DNA of 64,000 bases, taken from NCBI RefSeq assembly GCF_030065545.1, contig NZ_JASJNC010000008.1:1-64000 (forward strand), read 5' to 3'. Positions 15,135 to 23,752 of this stretch are shown one piece after another. Position 1 is the first letter of the stretch. The number at the start of each line of letters is the position of its first letter. The DNA comes from Marinicella marina (GTDB lineage: Bacteria > Pseudomonadota > Gammaproteobacteria > Xanthomonadales > Marinicellaceae). The notes under the pieces were generated by a model. It had not been told where the DNA came from, did no database searches, and saw only the letters and a list, made by a program, of their open reading frames with translations. The translations under genes were made by a program, and so were the position numbers.

Positions 15135-15174
15135 TATCACTTATAATCAGAAATACGTTTATTTAAATCGAGTC

Positions 15175-15205
15175 TTGACTCTATAGTTACTATAGATATT
15201 AAAAT
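15175..15205 (+). promoter_or_regulatory. Second MerR-type promoter/operator
   Basis: TTGACT (15175-15180) and TAAAAT (15200-15205) are separated by 19 bp. The spacer CTATAGTTACTATAGATAT differs from the copy at 6393-6423 at only two positions (GG against TA in the dyad centre). It should place the following gene under the same metal-responsive regulator. Confidence 0.82.
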
Positions 15206-15233
15206 TGGAGATAACATGTAATTAAGAGTTATT

Positions 15234-15986
15234 ATGCAAACCAAAAAAACAAATAAAATTGATGGTGGGACTGAAGCCATAAACAAAATTTACACATCCA
15301 GCACTGAAATTTTGGACTATGAAAACCTAAGTATTCAAAACTTAATCAAATCAAGAGCGTGGATGAAATTGAATGAGTACGAAAAAATTGGAGCTGCCTA
15401 TCAATATGTACGTGATGAGGTGAAATTTGGCTACAACATAAGTGATGACATTCCAGCAAGCCAAGTGCTTTCAGATGGTTATGGTCAGTGCAACACCAAG
15501 GGCAATCTGCTTATGGCGTTACTTCGTGGTCTTGGCATATCTTGTAGGTTTCATGGATTTACCATAGACCAGAAACTTCAAAAAGGTGCGATACCAAGTT
15601 ATATTTTTTGGCTGGCCCCTAAATACATCATTCACAGTTGGGTAGAAGTTTTTTATGAAGGGCGATGGATTAATCTTGAAGGGTTCATTCTAGATCAACC
15701 TTACCTAAGTGCTATTCAAGCGAAATTCCCAAGTGAAAAAGGCTCGTTCTGTGGATACGGTGTGGCAACAACTTGTTTGTCAAATCCTGAGATTGACTGG
15801 CAAGGGAAAGATACTTACATTCAAAAGGAAGGTATACATGATGATTATGGTGTATATGACTCGCCAGATGATTTTTATTCTGAGGTTGGGACAAACCTCT
15901 CCGGAATTAAAAAGTGGCTTTATGAACGACTAATGAGGCATTTGATTAACTGGAATGTTTCACGGTTAAGAAAGAAAATAATTTAG
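15234..15986 (+). CDS. Transglutaminase-like (cysteine-protease fold) protein in the metal island
   Basis: This 250-residue protein has no signal peptide. It contains a transglutaminase-core domain at about residues 60-170. The Cys motif is GYGQCNTKGNLLMALLR, the His motif is IIHSWVEVFYEGRWINLEG, and an acidic third residue is likely shortly after. Transglutaminase-core proteins can be peptidases, acyltransferases or deamidases, and I cannot tell which. A predicted MerR-type promoter lies 28 bp upstream, so metal induction is likely. It is the last gene of the transposon and is followed by about 400 non-coding bases. A role in metal resistance would be unusual for this fold and is inference from regulation only. 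Confidence 0.72.
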   Translation: MQTKKTNKIDGGTEAINKIYTSSTEILDYENLSIQNLIKSRAWMKLNEYEKIGAAYQYVRDEVKFGYNISDDIPASQVLSDGYGQCNTKGNLLMALLRGLGISCRFHGFTIDQKLQKGAIPSYIFWLAPKYIIHSWVEVFYEGRWINLEGFILDQPYLSAIQAKFPSEKGSFCGYGVATTCLSNPEIDWQGKDTYIQKEGIHDDYGVYDSPDDFYSEVGTNLSGIKKWLYERLMRHLINWNVSRLRKKII

Positions 15987-16364
15987 GTTGTGCTCATTCA
16001 AATTCATGAGGAAAGTTAGGCTTCAAAGTGATGCAATATTCATCAACCCGTAACTGTTTGCATGAATACACCTGTTGGTCCAATATACAACTTGGGCCTG
16101 ACTTTACTTATCCTGGGGTATTTGATCCATCAGTACATTATGAAAATGATTAAACCATATTTCCTAAAAAAGCATTTAAATACAGACACCTATCAAAATA
16201 TGTGTGAATTTTCGAGGGAATGGGTGAATTAAAAGAGGCTACAAATGCTAAAACCAGAATTCATTGACCGAATTTAGGCTCAATTCAATGATATTGTGGC
16301 CTAAAAGTTGACTAATCGGAAAATTACATGCCTTAAAAATGATTTAAATCAGCAACATAGATGG
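15987..16364. other. Gene-free right end of the transposon, with partial end repeat
   Basis: No coding frame of note is present. The stretch 16203-16222 repeats 20 bases of the right terminal repeat exactly (16370-16389), in the same orientation and 167 bp further in, but lacks the outer GGGG part. The region may be a relic of a nested or earlier transposon end. Confidence 0.55.
16203..16222 (-). repeat. Internal partial copy of the right terminal repeat
   Basis: Twenty bases are identical to 16370-16389, covering positions 14 to 33 of the 38 bp inverted repeat. The outermost bases of the repeat are not conserved, so it is unlikely to be a functional cleavage end but might bind TnpA. Confidence 0.6.
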
Positions 16365-16402
16365 AAATATGTGAATTTTCGAGGGAATGTGCGCAAAACC
16401 CC
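16365..16402 (-). repeat. Right terminal inverted repeat (IRR, 38 bp)
   Basis: Read on the minus strand it begins GGGGTTTTGCGCACATTCCC and matches 756-793 at 34 of 38 positions. It marks the outer edge of the element. Confidence 0.92.
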
Positions 16403-16407
16403 TTGTA
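16403..16407. repeat. Right 5 bp target-site duplication
   Basis: TTGTA matches 751-755 exactly. It defines the insertion point, 24 bp before the start codon of the exchanger gene. Confidence 0.9.
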
Positions 16408-16431
16408 CACATTCGGTTATAAAATTTATCA

Positions 16432-17364
16432 ATGATTGATGCCCTTCTGCTGATAACTGCTGTCGGTATATTGGGTTGGTCAAGCCTCATAACCATTAAT
16501 GCTTCGGTTAAATTGGCACAAATTTACCAACTTTCAGATTTATTTGTTGGCATGGTGATTTTGGCCATCGGCAGTGATTTACCTGAGCTGGTTGTTGCCA
16601 TCTCTGCATCCTTGGACTCTTTGGCTGGTAAGGACATGTCTGGCATTATTTTTGGCACCAGTATTGGTAGTGCTTATACCCAAATTGGCTTTGTCCTTGG
16701 ATTTATGGGTTTGGTTACTTATGTGCTGGCTACAAAGCGAGAAATATTTTTAGTCGGTTCTACTTTGCTGTTATCAGTCATATTGTTGTTATTGATGGGT
16801 TTAGACTTGATGATTGGTGCTTTGGATGGAGCGATTTTAATCGCGGTTTATGGTGCTTATTTAATGGTTCTTTTTTTTGACGGCAAGCACAACTCAACCA
16901 ATGAAGCATTGGTTATACACCCTCGCTTAATGACTTGGTTGAAGCTGATTGCCGGATTGGTCATTATTACTTTCAGTGCTGAATTGACTGTTAACAGTGC
17001 TGCCAATTTAGCGGTACTATTCGAACTGCCACAATCTGTGGTGGCAGTGATGATCATTGGCCCTGGAACCAGTTTGCCTGAATTCGCTATTTCTTTGCGT
17101 GCAGTTTTAAGTAAACGCAACAGTTTGTCCATAGGTAATATACTGGGCAGTAATGTTTTTGACACATTGGTACCTATAGGTGCCGCGGCTTTAATCAGCC
17201 CAGTTTTGATTCAGTCATCTTATTTAGAATTTGATTTACCCGGTCTATTCGTACTAACTTCAGCATGCTTGTTCTTCTTGGTTTATAAAAGAGGCATTCA
17301 AAAGATCGAAGCCCTGATTATATTATCCCTCTATTTTTCATATTTAATTTTCAAGGTGTTCTGA
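16432..17364 (+). CDS. Na+/Ca2+-exchanger (CaCA) family antiporter
   Basis: This 310-residue membrane protein has about ten helices. The two inverted alpha repeats of the CaCA superfamily are visible: GSDLPELVVAISAS near residue 45 and GPGTSLPEFAISLRA near residue 205, each with the conserved acidic residue that binds cation. It probably exchanges Ca2+ or another cation for Na+ or H+ across the inner membrane. The Tn3 element inserted 24 bp upstream of ATG 16432, so any original promoter further upstream has been cut away. TATAAA at 16418-16423 remains very close to the start codon, and no ribosome-binding site is obvious. Confidence 0.85.
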   Translation: MIDALLLITAVGILGWSSLITINASVKLAQIYQLSDLFVGMVILAIGSDLPELVVAISASLDSLAGKDMSGIIFGTSIGSAYTQIGFVLGFMGLVTYVLATKREIFLVGSTLLLSVILLLLMGLDLMIGALDGAILIAVYGAYLMVLFFDGKHNSTNEALVIHPRLMTWLKLIAGLVIITFSAELTVNSAANLAVLFELPQSVVAVMIIGPGTSLPEFAISLRAVLSKRNSLSIGNILGSNVFDTLVPIGAAALISPVLIQSSYLEFDLPGLFVLTSACLFFLVYKRGIQKIEALIILSLYFSYLIFKVF

Positions 17365-17732
17365 AGCTCATTGTAAAAAAATCATTGAACAATTCATTCA
17401 CCTGATCAAACCCGATAAGCAGATAGAGTCAGCTAATTTGGCAAACATATGGTATTTAAAAAATGACTTAAACAAACCTCTCAGAAAAAAATATCTTAAG
17501 GTATCAGACCACACGATTGAGCCATTTACTCACAACGATTCATCGAAGCAAATTTCAAGACAAAAAACCTCACGAGGCCTTGGGTTTTTCAAAAAAAGTT
17601 TGTAACTTCTTTGATGTGAGTTGAGTTAACATAATGTCAAAGCAGTGACTTAGATCATAATTCTGCAGTGACCAATAGCTTTTGATCACTGCAGTTTGAT
17701 TTCAAGGTGTTGCTAAATACTTTGAGGGTGAA
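17365..17732. other. Gene-free interval between converging genes, with two hairpins
   Basis: No coding frame is convincing. At 17562-17590 an A-rich run and CC pair with GG and a T run, with a smaller stem inside, consistent with a terminator for the exchanger gene. At 17663-17694 CTGCAGTGA pairs perfectly with TCACTGCAG around a 14-base loop. This second hairpin is 38 bp after the stop of the minus-strand cluster and may end its transcript, although neither side has a strong T tract. Confidence 0.5.
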
Positions 17733-18383
17733 TCAATCAGCTAATTCTTCATTAACTTTAACCAGAAGCTGCTCAATTTCTCTGTGTCTGCCTTCATCTG
17801 CTTTAGGCCGGTCAGTTCTTGGCTCCGCTGATTTTGCTTTTTGTAAATGATTTTTGGCAGTTAAGTAATCCTCTTCTTCGTATAAAAATTCGGCATAAAA
17901 ATAATTTGAGTCAATGCCTTCTGGATTATATTTCAAGCCTTGTTTAAGCAGTTTCATGGCCTTTTTATCACTGCCAAATCCAATTGGCCAACCAGGCACT
18001 TTACTGTAAAGTATTCCTAAACTGGTATAGGCCGAACCATTGAGTGCTGAACCATCAATTTGAATGGCTTCTTCGTAAGCAGCTTTGGCTTTTTTAGCCA
18101 GACTCAAGGCACCTATACCACCTTTAGCCCCTGCATAGGAAGAATAGACAATACCCTCCCAAATCCAAGACTCTGCATCTTGAGGGTGGTTTAATCTGAT
18201 TTGGGTGGCGACATTTGATAACTTTTCAAAAGCCTTTTCTTTGGCATCGCCATCGGGCATGTAATTTACTTCGGCCCACTGCTTTTGAATTTCTACGACT
18301 TCTTCCGACATGGCTGCCTGGGTCTGAATACTGAATGATAGTAATGTATAGATTGTTAAATAGATGCATGTATTTTGTTTCAT
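17733..18383 (-). CDS. Periplasmic TPR-repeat protein
   Basis: This 216-residue protein has an N-terminal signal peptide (YLTIYTLLSFSIQTQAA). Tetratricopeptide-like helical repeats follow, best seen from AKAAYEEAIQIDGSALNGSA to AEFLYEEEDYLTAKNHLQKA. The part GSAYTSLGILYSKVPGWPIGFG resembles the TatT-type TPR family linked to TRAP transporters, but there is no TRAP gene here. It is the last gene of a five-gene cluster and overlaps the SDR gene by four bases. Its function is unknown; a periplasmic scaffold or ligand-binding protein is possible. Confidence 0.65.
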   Translation of the reverse strand: MKQNTCIYLTIYTLLSFSIQTQAAMSEEVVEIQKQWAEVNYMPDGDAKEKAFEKLSNVATQIRLNHPQDAESWIWEGIVYSSYAGAKGGIGALSLAKKAKAAYEEAIQIDGSALNGSAYTSLGILYSKVPGWPIGFGSDKKAMKLLKQGLKYNPEGIDSNYFYAEFLYEEEDYLTAKNHLQKAKSAEPRTDRPKADEGRHREIEQLLVKVNEELAD

Positions 18384-19192
18384 GACTTAACCTCGTTGTT
18401 TAAATGATGTTGGATGGTTTTTTGGTCCTTGTTAATGCCCTTGGTTACCAGACTGGGCATCAACGCGTTGATTTTTACGAAAAACTTTTCTGGCCAGCCG
18501 TAGAACTTTTCTGAGTGTTTCTTTTCGATTGAATCAATGATTGATTGTGCAATTTTTGTTGGCTTATCTACGGCATTCCCCAATTGTGAATTCAATGCAT
18601 TGACTTCATTAGAATTGATGTTGGTTGACATGGCTCTTGGGGATAAGTATTGAGCTGTTGTTGATGTGCCGTTAAGTTCTCTATTCAAAGCCTGGGTAAA
18701 ACCACGCAGTCCAAATTTACTGGCACAATAGGTATTAAACCCAGGGAAACCAATGCCACCAAAGCTAGATCCGATGTTAATGATTTGAGCCCGATTACCA
18801 GCTTTCAGCCAAGCAAGTAGTTTTTTGCTTAATATCATGGGCGCTATGAGGTTCACATTGACCGTATCAATGATGGCTTGGTCATCACAATTTTCTAAAT
18901 ATGAAACATGACTGACTGCCGCATTATTTATTAACATGCGAATTGGCCTGTCAGAACCATTGGCTAATTGATTGATGGCATCTAAAGTAAATGGATCTGA
19001 TACATCTCCTGACATGAAATGTGTTTGACTGGGCAGTTCTGATGCCAGTGACTTTAATTTCTCAAGGTTCCTGCCAACCAAAATGAGTTCAACACCTCTT
19101 TCAGACAGTGATGTGGCAAGTGCTCTGCCCAAGCCACCATAAGCACCGGTTAAAACCACTACAGTCTGGTCCCATTGGATGCTGTTAGTCAT
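18380..19192 (-). CDS. Short-chain dehydrogenase/reductase
   Basis: This 270-residue classical SDR has a Rossmann cofactor motif (TGAYGGLGRALA) at about residues 15-26. The NNAAVS block, catalytic serine in NIGSSFGG and the YCASK active-site pair are all present. An arginine after the second beta strand (VGRN) suggests NADPH preference. The C-terminal extension of about 40 residues is basic. It probably reduces a carbonyl or oxidises an alcohol in the pathway encoded by this cluster. It overlaps both neighbours by four bases. Confidence 0.85.
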   Translation of the reverse strand: MTNSIQWDQTVVVLTGAYGGLGRALATSLSERGVELILVGRNLEKLKSLASELPSQTHFMSGDVSDPFTLDAINQLANGSDRPIRMLINNAAVSHVSYLENCDDQAIIDTVNVNLIAPMILSKKLLAWLKAGNRAQIINIGSSFGGIGFPGFNTYCASKFGLRGFTQALNRELNGTSTTAQYLSPRAMSTNINSNEVNALNSQLGNAVDKPTKIAQSIIDSIEKKHSEKFYGWPEKFFVKINALMPSLVTKGINKDQKTIQHHLNNEVKS

Positions 19193-19854
19193 GACAAACT
19201 CTTAAAAATATTGGCATAAAGTTGATAGAACCTGATGGCAGAGTGAATCACGATATCTACTTGAGAATCAGTCATTCGGTTAATAAGGTCTTGAAAAAAC
19301 TTTTGGTGGTCTTGATCTAAATCTCCATGAGAATATAAATAAGTAAATGCATTGTTGGGCAGCGACAGTGAATCCTTGATGGTGTTGGCCGCTTTGGTAG
19401 CCAAGGCAACACTGGTACCTTCCAGTACATGAACCATGCCTAGAAAGGTTAATGGGTCTTTTCTACTGATAGAATCATAGGCGTAGGCAACCATCATTTC
19501 TGTTGCAAAGGCAGGTTCTGACTGACTCACTTCTGTTGGGTTACCGCCAGCCGCTTTGATGTCATTAAGAATCCATTTTTCATGACCAATCTCCTCTTCT
19601 ATATATTCCGCCATGGCAGATCGCAGCCACTCATCCTGATGTGAAATACGGCTACCGGTGTACATCAGCAAAGGCACTGTGTGTTTAACATGGTGGTATG
19701 CCTGGGTTAAAAAGGCGATGTAAGTATCTCGGGAAATATTGCCTTGCATTGCTTGATTGATAACAGGAACATCAAGTAATTCTTGTTGTTCTTTTTGCGT
19801 ATCAATGCATAATTTTTCAAATTGCGTTGGCTTGTTTTTTAATGCTTGTTGCAT
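19189..19854 (-). CDS. TenA/PqqC/heme-oxygenase-like protein, possible diiron oxidase
   Basis: This 221-residue all-helical protein belongs to the TenA/THI-4/PqqC superfamily. Candidate metal ligands are visible as AEYIEEEIGHEKWILND, VLEGTS and the C-terminal HGDLDQDHQKFF. This is the arrangement seen in heme-oxygenase-like diiron oxidases (HDOs) rather than in the thiaminase TenA, and no thiamine genes are near. HDOs oxidise or cleave acyl or amino-acid-derived substrates, so with the adjacent ligase it could modify an activated acyl group. The metal assignment is inference. It overlaps the ligase gene by 38 bases. Confidence 0.7.
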   Translation of the reverse strand: MQQALKNKPTQFEKLCIDTQKEQQELLDVPVINQAMQGNISRDTYIAFLTQAYHHVKHTVPLLMYTGSRISHQDEWLRSAMAEYIEEEIGHEKWILNDIKAAGGNPTEVSQSEPAFATEMMVAYAYDSISRKDPLTFLGMVHVLEGTSVALATKAANTIKDSLSLPNNAFTYLYSHGDLDQDHQKFFQDLINRMTDSQVDIVIHSAIRFYQLYANIFKSLS

Positions 19855-21229
19855 ATAAATTCTCCAATTGATCTTTATAATGATGAATGATTTGAAATGG
19901 TTTTGTTTTACCTGAATTGGTTAACATGTCATCAGCGACAGTGAACGGTTGAACTGTTAAATACTGCTCGATCCTTGCATAATCAGGTAATGTTTGGTTC
20001 AGTTGGGTTATCGCCCTATTCAACTGGTTTGGGTTCAGTTGGGTCACTATCAAAGCTGAAATAAAAGGCTTGCCTTCGCCATAAACGACAGCTTGAAATA
20101 TGCCATTAATTGATAAAAGCGCCCCTTCAATCCAATCAGGCATGATATTTCTGCCAAATGAATTGATGATGATGTTCTTTTTTCTGCCAGTGATGATTAA
20201 TTCATTTTGATCATTGAGATAACCCATATCACCGGTTTTATACCTGGTGGCATTTTCTTGGCTATCGACAGCCTCTTCCTCACCCAAATAACCTAAAAAC
20301 ATGGGTCCTGTGACTTCTATTTCTCCGTCTTCGGCCAGTGTTAAGTCACAATGCGCAAGGGCTTTCCCGACTGTGCCTGGAGCGATTGTGTTGGTATCCA
20401 ACGTAATCACTGAACCACATTCGCTGATGCCATAACCTTGATAAACGGGTAGCCCCAAATGATGTGCTTGTTCAATGGTGCTTTTGGTGCAAACCGCGCC
20501 ACCCACAGCGATGAATTTAATGAAGCTCAAGTCGGCTTTGACACTTATTTGGTAACTGATTAATTGTTTCAACATTTGCGGCATCATAATCATGCTGTCT
20601 GGCTGATGTAGGAGTAACGCATCCACTAATTTTTTTACATCGAACTGGCCAGAACCCGTTAATCCAACATCTGCCAAAGGGGGACTGATGATTTCAAGTT
20701 CGGCATAATCATTGGCATAGTGAGCCGCCATGTTTTCAAGTAACACACTGTAAGGTAATAAGCTGATATGCTTGGTTAAGTTAAATTCAGCTGTAGCCCC
20801 AGCCAACGATTGACCCACTCTGGAGAGGTGTTGTTTACTCAGACAAACGCCCTTAGGAGTCCCCGTTGAACCTGAAGTGAAAGTGATTTTATGGGTGCCA
20901 TGATGCAAAGTTTTTGCTGAATACTTTTTTCTGCTCAAAAAACAGATTCCTTGGGAATAATCTTCACAAGCAGAGAAACCCAAACTTTCATAGAAAGGCT
21001 TGATTGACTCATGACAAACTACACAATTAACAGCGGCTTTATCAAGCATGTGGTTAATTTGTTGTTGTGTAAAAAAGTGCGGCACAGGAACCAGTACCCA
21101 GCCTAGTTCAGTGGCCACTCGATCAGTTTCCAGCCAGTGTTTGCCATTATCCAAATGAATCGCCAAGTGTGCAGGTTCATTTGGATGCAGATCATCATAC
21201 TGATAAATTTGATTGATTAAATGATTCAT
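19817..21229 (-). CDS. AMP-binding acyl/aryl-CoA-synthetase-like ligase
   Basis: This 470-residue adenylate-forming enzyme carries the ATP-binding loop (FTSGSTGTPKGVCLSK) at about residue 115, YQGYGISECGS, the TGDMGYL motif and the hinge ITGRKKNIIINSFGRN. It is somewhat shorter than typical family members (about 500-550), with a reduced N-terminal domain. It should activate a carboxylic acid as an acyl-adenylate and pass it to CoA or another acceptor. No carrier protein is encoded nearby. It is the second gene of the cluster, ten bases after the hemolysin-family gene. Confidence 0.83.
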   Translation of the reverse strand: MNHLINQIYQYDDLHPNEPAHLAIHLDNGKHWLETDRVATELGWVLVPVPHFFTQQQINHMLDKAAVNCVVCHESIKPFYESLGFSACEDYSQGICFLSRKKYSAKTLHHGTHKITFTSGSTGTPKGVCLSKQHLSRVGQSLAGATAEFNLTKHISLLPYSVLLENMAAHYANDYAELEIISPPLADVGLTGSGQFDVKKLVDALLLHQPDSMIMMPQMLKQLISYQISVKADLSFIKFIAVGGAVCTKSTIEQAHHLGLPVYQGYGISECGSVITLDTNTIAPGTVGKALAHCDLTLAEDGEIEVTGPMFLGYLGEEEAVDSQENATRYKTGDMGYLNDQNELIITGRKKNIIINSFGRNIMPDWIEGALLSINGIFQAVVYGEGKPFISALIVTQLNPNQLNRAITQLNQTLPDYARIEQYLTVQPFTVADDMLTNSGKTKPFQIIHHYKDQLENLYATSIKKQANAI

Positions 21230-21239
21230 AGTAATTCAA

Positions 21240-21914
21240 TCAAATGAGGTTTCTGGTGATGTCCGAGTAATACACCGCAGGTTTGAAGTCGTAATACCTG
21301 CCCCAGTCAGTTTTCGAATCGAACAAAGCAGCTTGATGCGCATGTTGTAAATGAGTCAACTTGATCCCTAAACGGTTAAATGCCACTTTGATCGGTCTGG
21401 ATAAAGTATAAATAGCCCATCTGACGTTGAGTGTTTTTAAAAATTGACCTACCAGTGGGATAACCGTATTTACATCTGAATTCCTACCTACCACAAAGTG
21501 TCCCAGTTCAATTATTTCGTCTCTGTCAATGGCATTTAATTCTTTTTGTTCTAGTTCAAATTCAATCGAATGACTTAAATAATTTTCAGAAAAAAGCTTG
21601 TAATCATCGGCATAACGCAACCCAACAGCCCCTAAATAACGATCATTTTCATCATCCTTAATAGCCAAGATGATGGGGAAAAAATCCATCAGCTTGGCAG
21701 AAAAATGTTTCTCATAGCCATCAGCTATAAACTCTTCAACCGCCGCCCTATTATCATCAGCTGGTGATATCAACATGAGCCGTAAGCCCATTGAGTGCGG
21801 TGTGCATTGGGTTAAAGCTTTATTATTATGAATTGATTGGTTCTTAATAAGTCTGTTTTTATTTTTATAAAAACGTTTATTTTCAATAGGTAAGTTTGCA
21901 ATTTTATTAAACAT
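21240..21914 (-). CDS. Thermostable-hemolysin-family protein (GNAT/AHL-synthase-like fold)
   Basis: This 224-residue protein resembles the thermostable hemolysin family. The block ELGHFVVGR, the segment FNRLGIKLTHLQHAHQAAL and the late WGRYYDFKPAVYY are characteristic. Despite the name, the family is related to acyltransferases and autoinducer synthases, so an acyl-transfer role fits the adjacent ligase better than lysis. There is no signal peptide. It begins a five-gene cluster with overlapping or nearly touching genes. The first 40 residues are basic and poorly conserved in appearance, and M42 is a possible alternative start. Confidence 0.7.
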   Translation of the reverse strand: MFNKIANLPIENKRFYKNKNRLIKNQSIHNNKALTQCTPHSMGLRLMLISPADDNRAAVEEFIADGYEKHFSAKLMDFFPIILAIKDDENDRYLGAVGLRYADDYKLFSENYLSHSIEFELEQKELNAIDRDEIIELGHFVVGRNSDVNTVIPLVGQFLKTLNVRWAIYTLSRPIKVAFNRLGIKLTHLQHAHQAALFDSKTDWGRYYDFKPAVYYSDITRNLI

Positions 21915-22054
21915 TAATCAGCCTGTTATGTTGTTAGAGTTATTCACTTTCCAATTAGGTTAATACCCTCTTTCCTGCTTTGAGATGATGAGCTGATGAA
22001 ATCAATCGCGCTATTTTTAATAAATTTAAAAAAAGTTAGATTGATTTATTTAAG

Positions 22055-22732
22055 ATGTACTCTCTAAGCGTTAAACAATTGTTAAAAATGAAATGGATGA
22101 ATAAGTACAGTCGTGACTTAAAACTAACAAAACTGCTCATAAGAGGTGATGAACATGCATTCAATGTGTTTTTTGATGAATACCACCCAAAATTATTCAG
22201 GTTTATCATGAGCCGGGTTAACCAAGACTATGATCTGGCAAATGATTTAGCTCAGGATACGCTGTGTAAAGCGTTGGACAAAATCAGCGATTACCGGGGT
22301 GAAGCGGCACTGTTTACTTGGATGTGTCAAATCAGCCGCAGCATGATTCATGCACATTTTATTAAAAACAACAGAAGAGCTAAGTTTGTACAGCCCATTG
22401 CAGATTCTGATGATATGAGACATATTTTAGAAAACATAGCCATGAGTGACCAAGACGAACCAGAGAAAATAACCATGAATCAACAGCTAAAACAAATCAT
22501 TGAAGAAGTACTGGACCATTTGCCAGAAAATTATGGCAACATTCTGACTTGTAAATACATTGAACAATTAAGTGTGAATGAAATTGCTGAAAAATTTTCA
22601 ATGACTCAAATCGCGGTCCAATCATCCCTTTCTAGGGCCAGAAAGTCATTTCAGCAAGTCATTTCAAAAATGCTTGATCACGATACCTTGAGAGATTTGT
22701 TATTGGAACAGAAGGCGCATAACCATGGATAA
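22055..22732 (+). CDS. ECF-type RNA polymerase sigma factor
   Basis: This 225-residue sigma-70 family protein of the extracytoplasmic-function group has region 2 at about residues 45-110 (LANDLAQDTLCKALDKI, FTWMCQISRSMIHAH). Region 4 is near the C-terminus (LPENYGNILTCKYIEQLS, MTQIAVQSSLSRARKSF). Region 3 is absent, as expected. The FecR-type gene overlaps its 3' end by eight bases, so the pair is co-translated. ATG 22055 gives an N-terminal extension of about ten residues over the next ATG candidates. It should direct transcription in response to a signal through the TonB-dependent receptor. Confidence 0.88.
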   Translation: MYSLSVKQLLKMKWMNKYSRDLKLTKLLIRGDEHAFNVFFDEYHPKLFRFIMSRVNQDYDLANDLAQDTLCKALDKISDYRGEAALFTWMCQISRSMIHAHFIKNNRRAKFVQPIADSDDMRHILENIAMSDQDEPEKITMNQQLKQIIEEVLDHLPENYGNILTCKYIEQLSVNEIAEKFSMTQIAVQSSLSRARKSFQQVISKMLDHDTLRDLLLEQKAHNHG

Positions 22733-23717
22733 AAATCGCAATAAAGATCAATCGATAGACATTAAATCTTTACTGAAAAAAGTTGATTCGAGAACCACTC
22801 CCTCTGAAGAAATGTCTGTAGTTGCTAAAGAAAACGTCAGAAGGCATTGGCAACAAATGGTGGTTAAAAAGAAACAGCCCAACAAACAAAGGTATGTTTG
22901 GGCCATGGCTGCAAGTGTTGTATTTGCTGCGGTGCTAACTATATTCACTTTACAACAACAAGAGCCTATTCTGGTAGCTAAGCAAATTGCCAGCATCAGT
23001 GGTTTCAGTGGATCAGTTCAATTTAAAACTAAAGGTAAAGCCTGGCAGAGTTTAGCCATTGAAACTGAATTTAATGCAAACACAACAATAAAAACATCTG
23101 ACTCGGGTTATTTGGCTTTGACACTGGCCGATCGCAGTGAACTCAGGGTAGACAACAACACCGAGTTAACCATCGATTCTGGCACAATTAATCTGATCAA
23201 AGGCAACATTTATCATGACACTGATGATGTGACTCAAACACTCCCCCTTCTTATCCAAACCAACCAGGGTATTGTTCAACATGTTGGGACAAGGTATGTT
23301 GTGAGCCAAAAAGCTGATCAACTTAATGTGGCAGTGCGAAATGGGAAAGTAAAATTCACTGCAACCAGTGATCAAAATAAGCAACACACCATTAACGCAA
23401 ACCAATTATTGACATCTTCTGATGCCATGATTCAAGTTTCAGCAGTGAACCCATATGACAGCGTGTGGGGCTGGACCTTCAAGTCTCAAGCGAATTATCA
23501 ATTAGATGGTAAATCATTGTATGAATTTGTTACGTGGTTTGCCCGCCAAACTGGGCTTGATGTTGACTGGAGTGGTCTACAATCCAATGCCAAAAGAATC
23601 AGATTGAGTGGCAATATAAAGAATATTTCGTCTGATCAGGCCATAAAAACAGTGTTTCTCTCTACTCAGTTGAACTACAACATCAACAATGGAGTATTGC
23701 AAATAACCACTGAATAA
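22725..23717 (+). CDS. FecR-family transmembrane anti-sigma/sensor protein
   Basis: This 330-residue protein has a cytoplasmic N-terminus of about 60 residues and one membrane helix (VWAMAASVVFAAVLTIFTL). The periplasmic FecR domain is at about residues 90-215, with GTRYVVSQKADQLNVAVRNGKV. An STN-like segment follows at the C-terminus (LYEFVTWFARQTGLDVDW to the end). FecR proteins relay the state of a TonB-dependent receptor to an ECF sigma factor, and here the sigma gene is upstream and the receptor gene downstream. The STN-like tail probably contacts the receptor. Confidence 0.85.
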   Translation: MDKNRNKDQSIDIKSLLKKVDSRTTPSEEMSVVAKENVRRHWQQMVVKKKQPNKQRYVWAMAASVVFAAVLTIFTLQQQEPILVAKQIASISGFSGSVQFKTKGKAWQSLAIETEFNANTTIKTSDSGYLALTLADRSELRVDNNTELTIDSGTINLIKGNIYHDTDDVTQTLPLLIQTNQGIVQHVGTRYVVSQKADQLNVAVRNGKVKFTATSDQNKQHTINANQLLTSSDAMIQVSAVNPYDSVWGWTFKSQANYQLDGKSLYEFVTWFARQTGLDVDWSGLQSNAKRIRLSGNIKNISSDQAIKTVFLSTQLNYNINNGVLQITTE

Positions 23718-23752
23718 TCATAAGATGTTTATTTTATATTTACCTTGATTTA

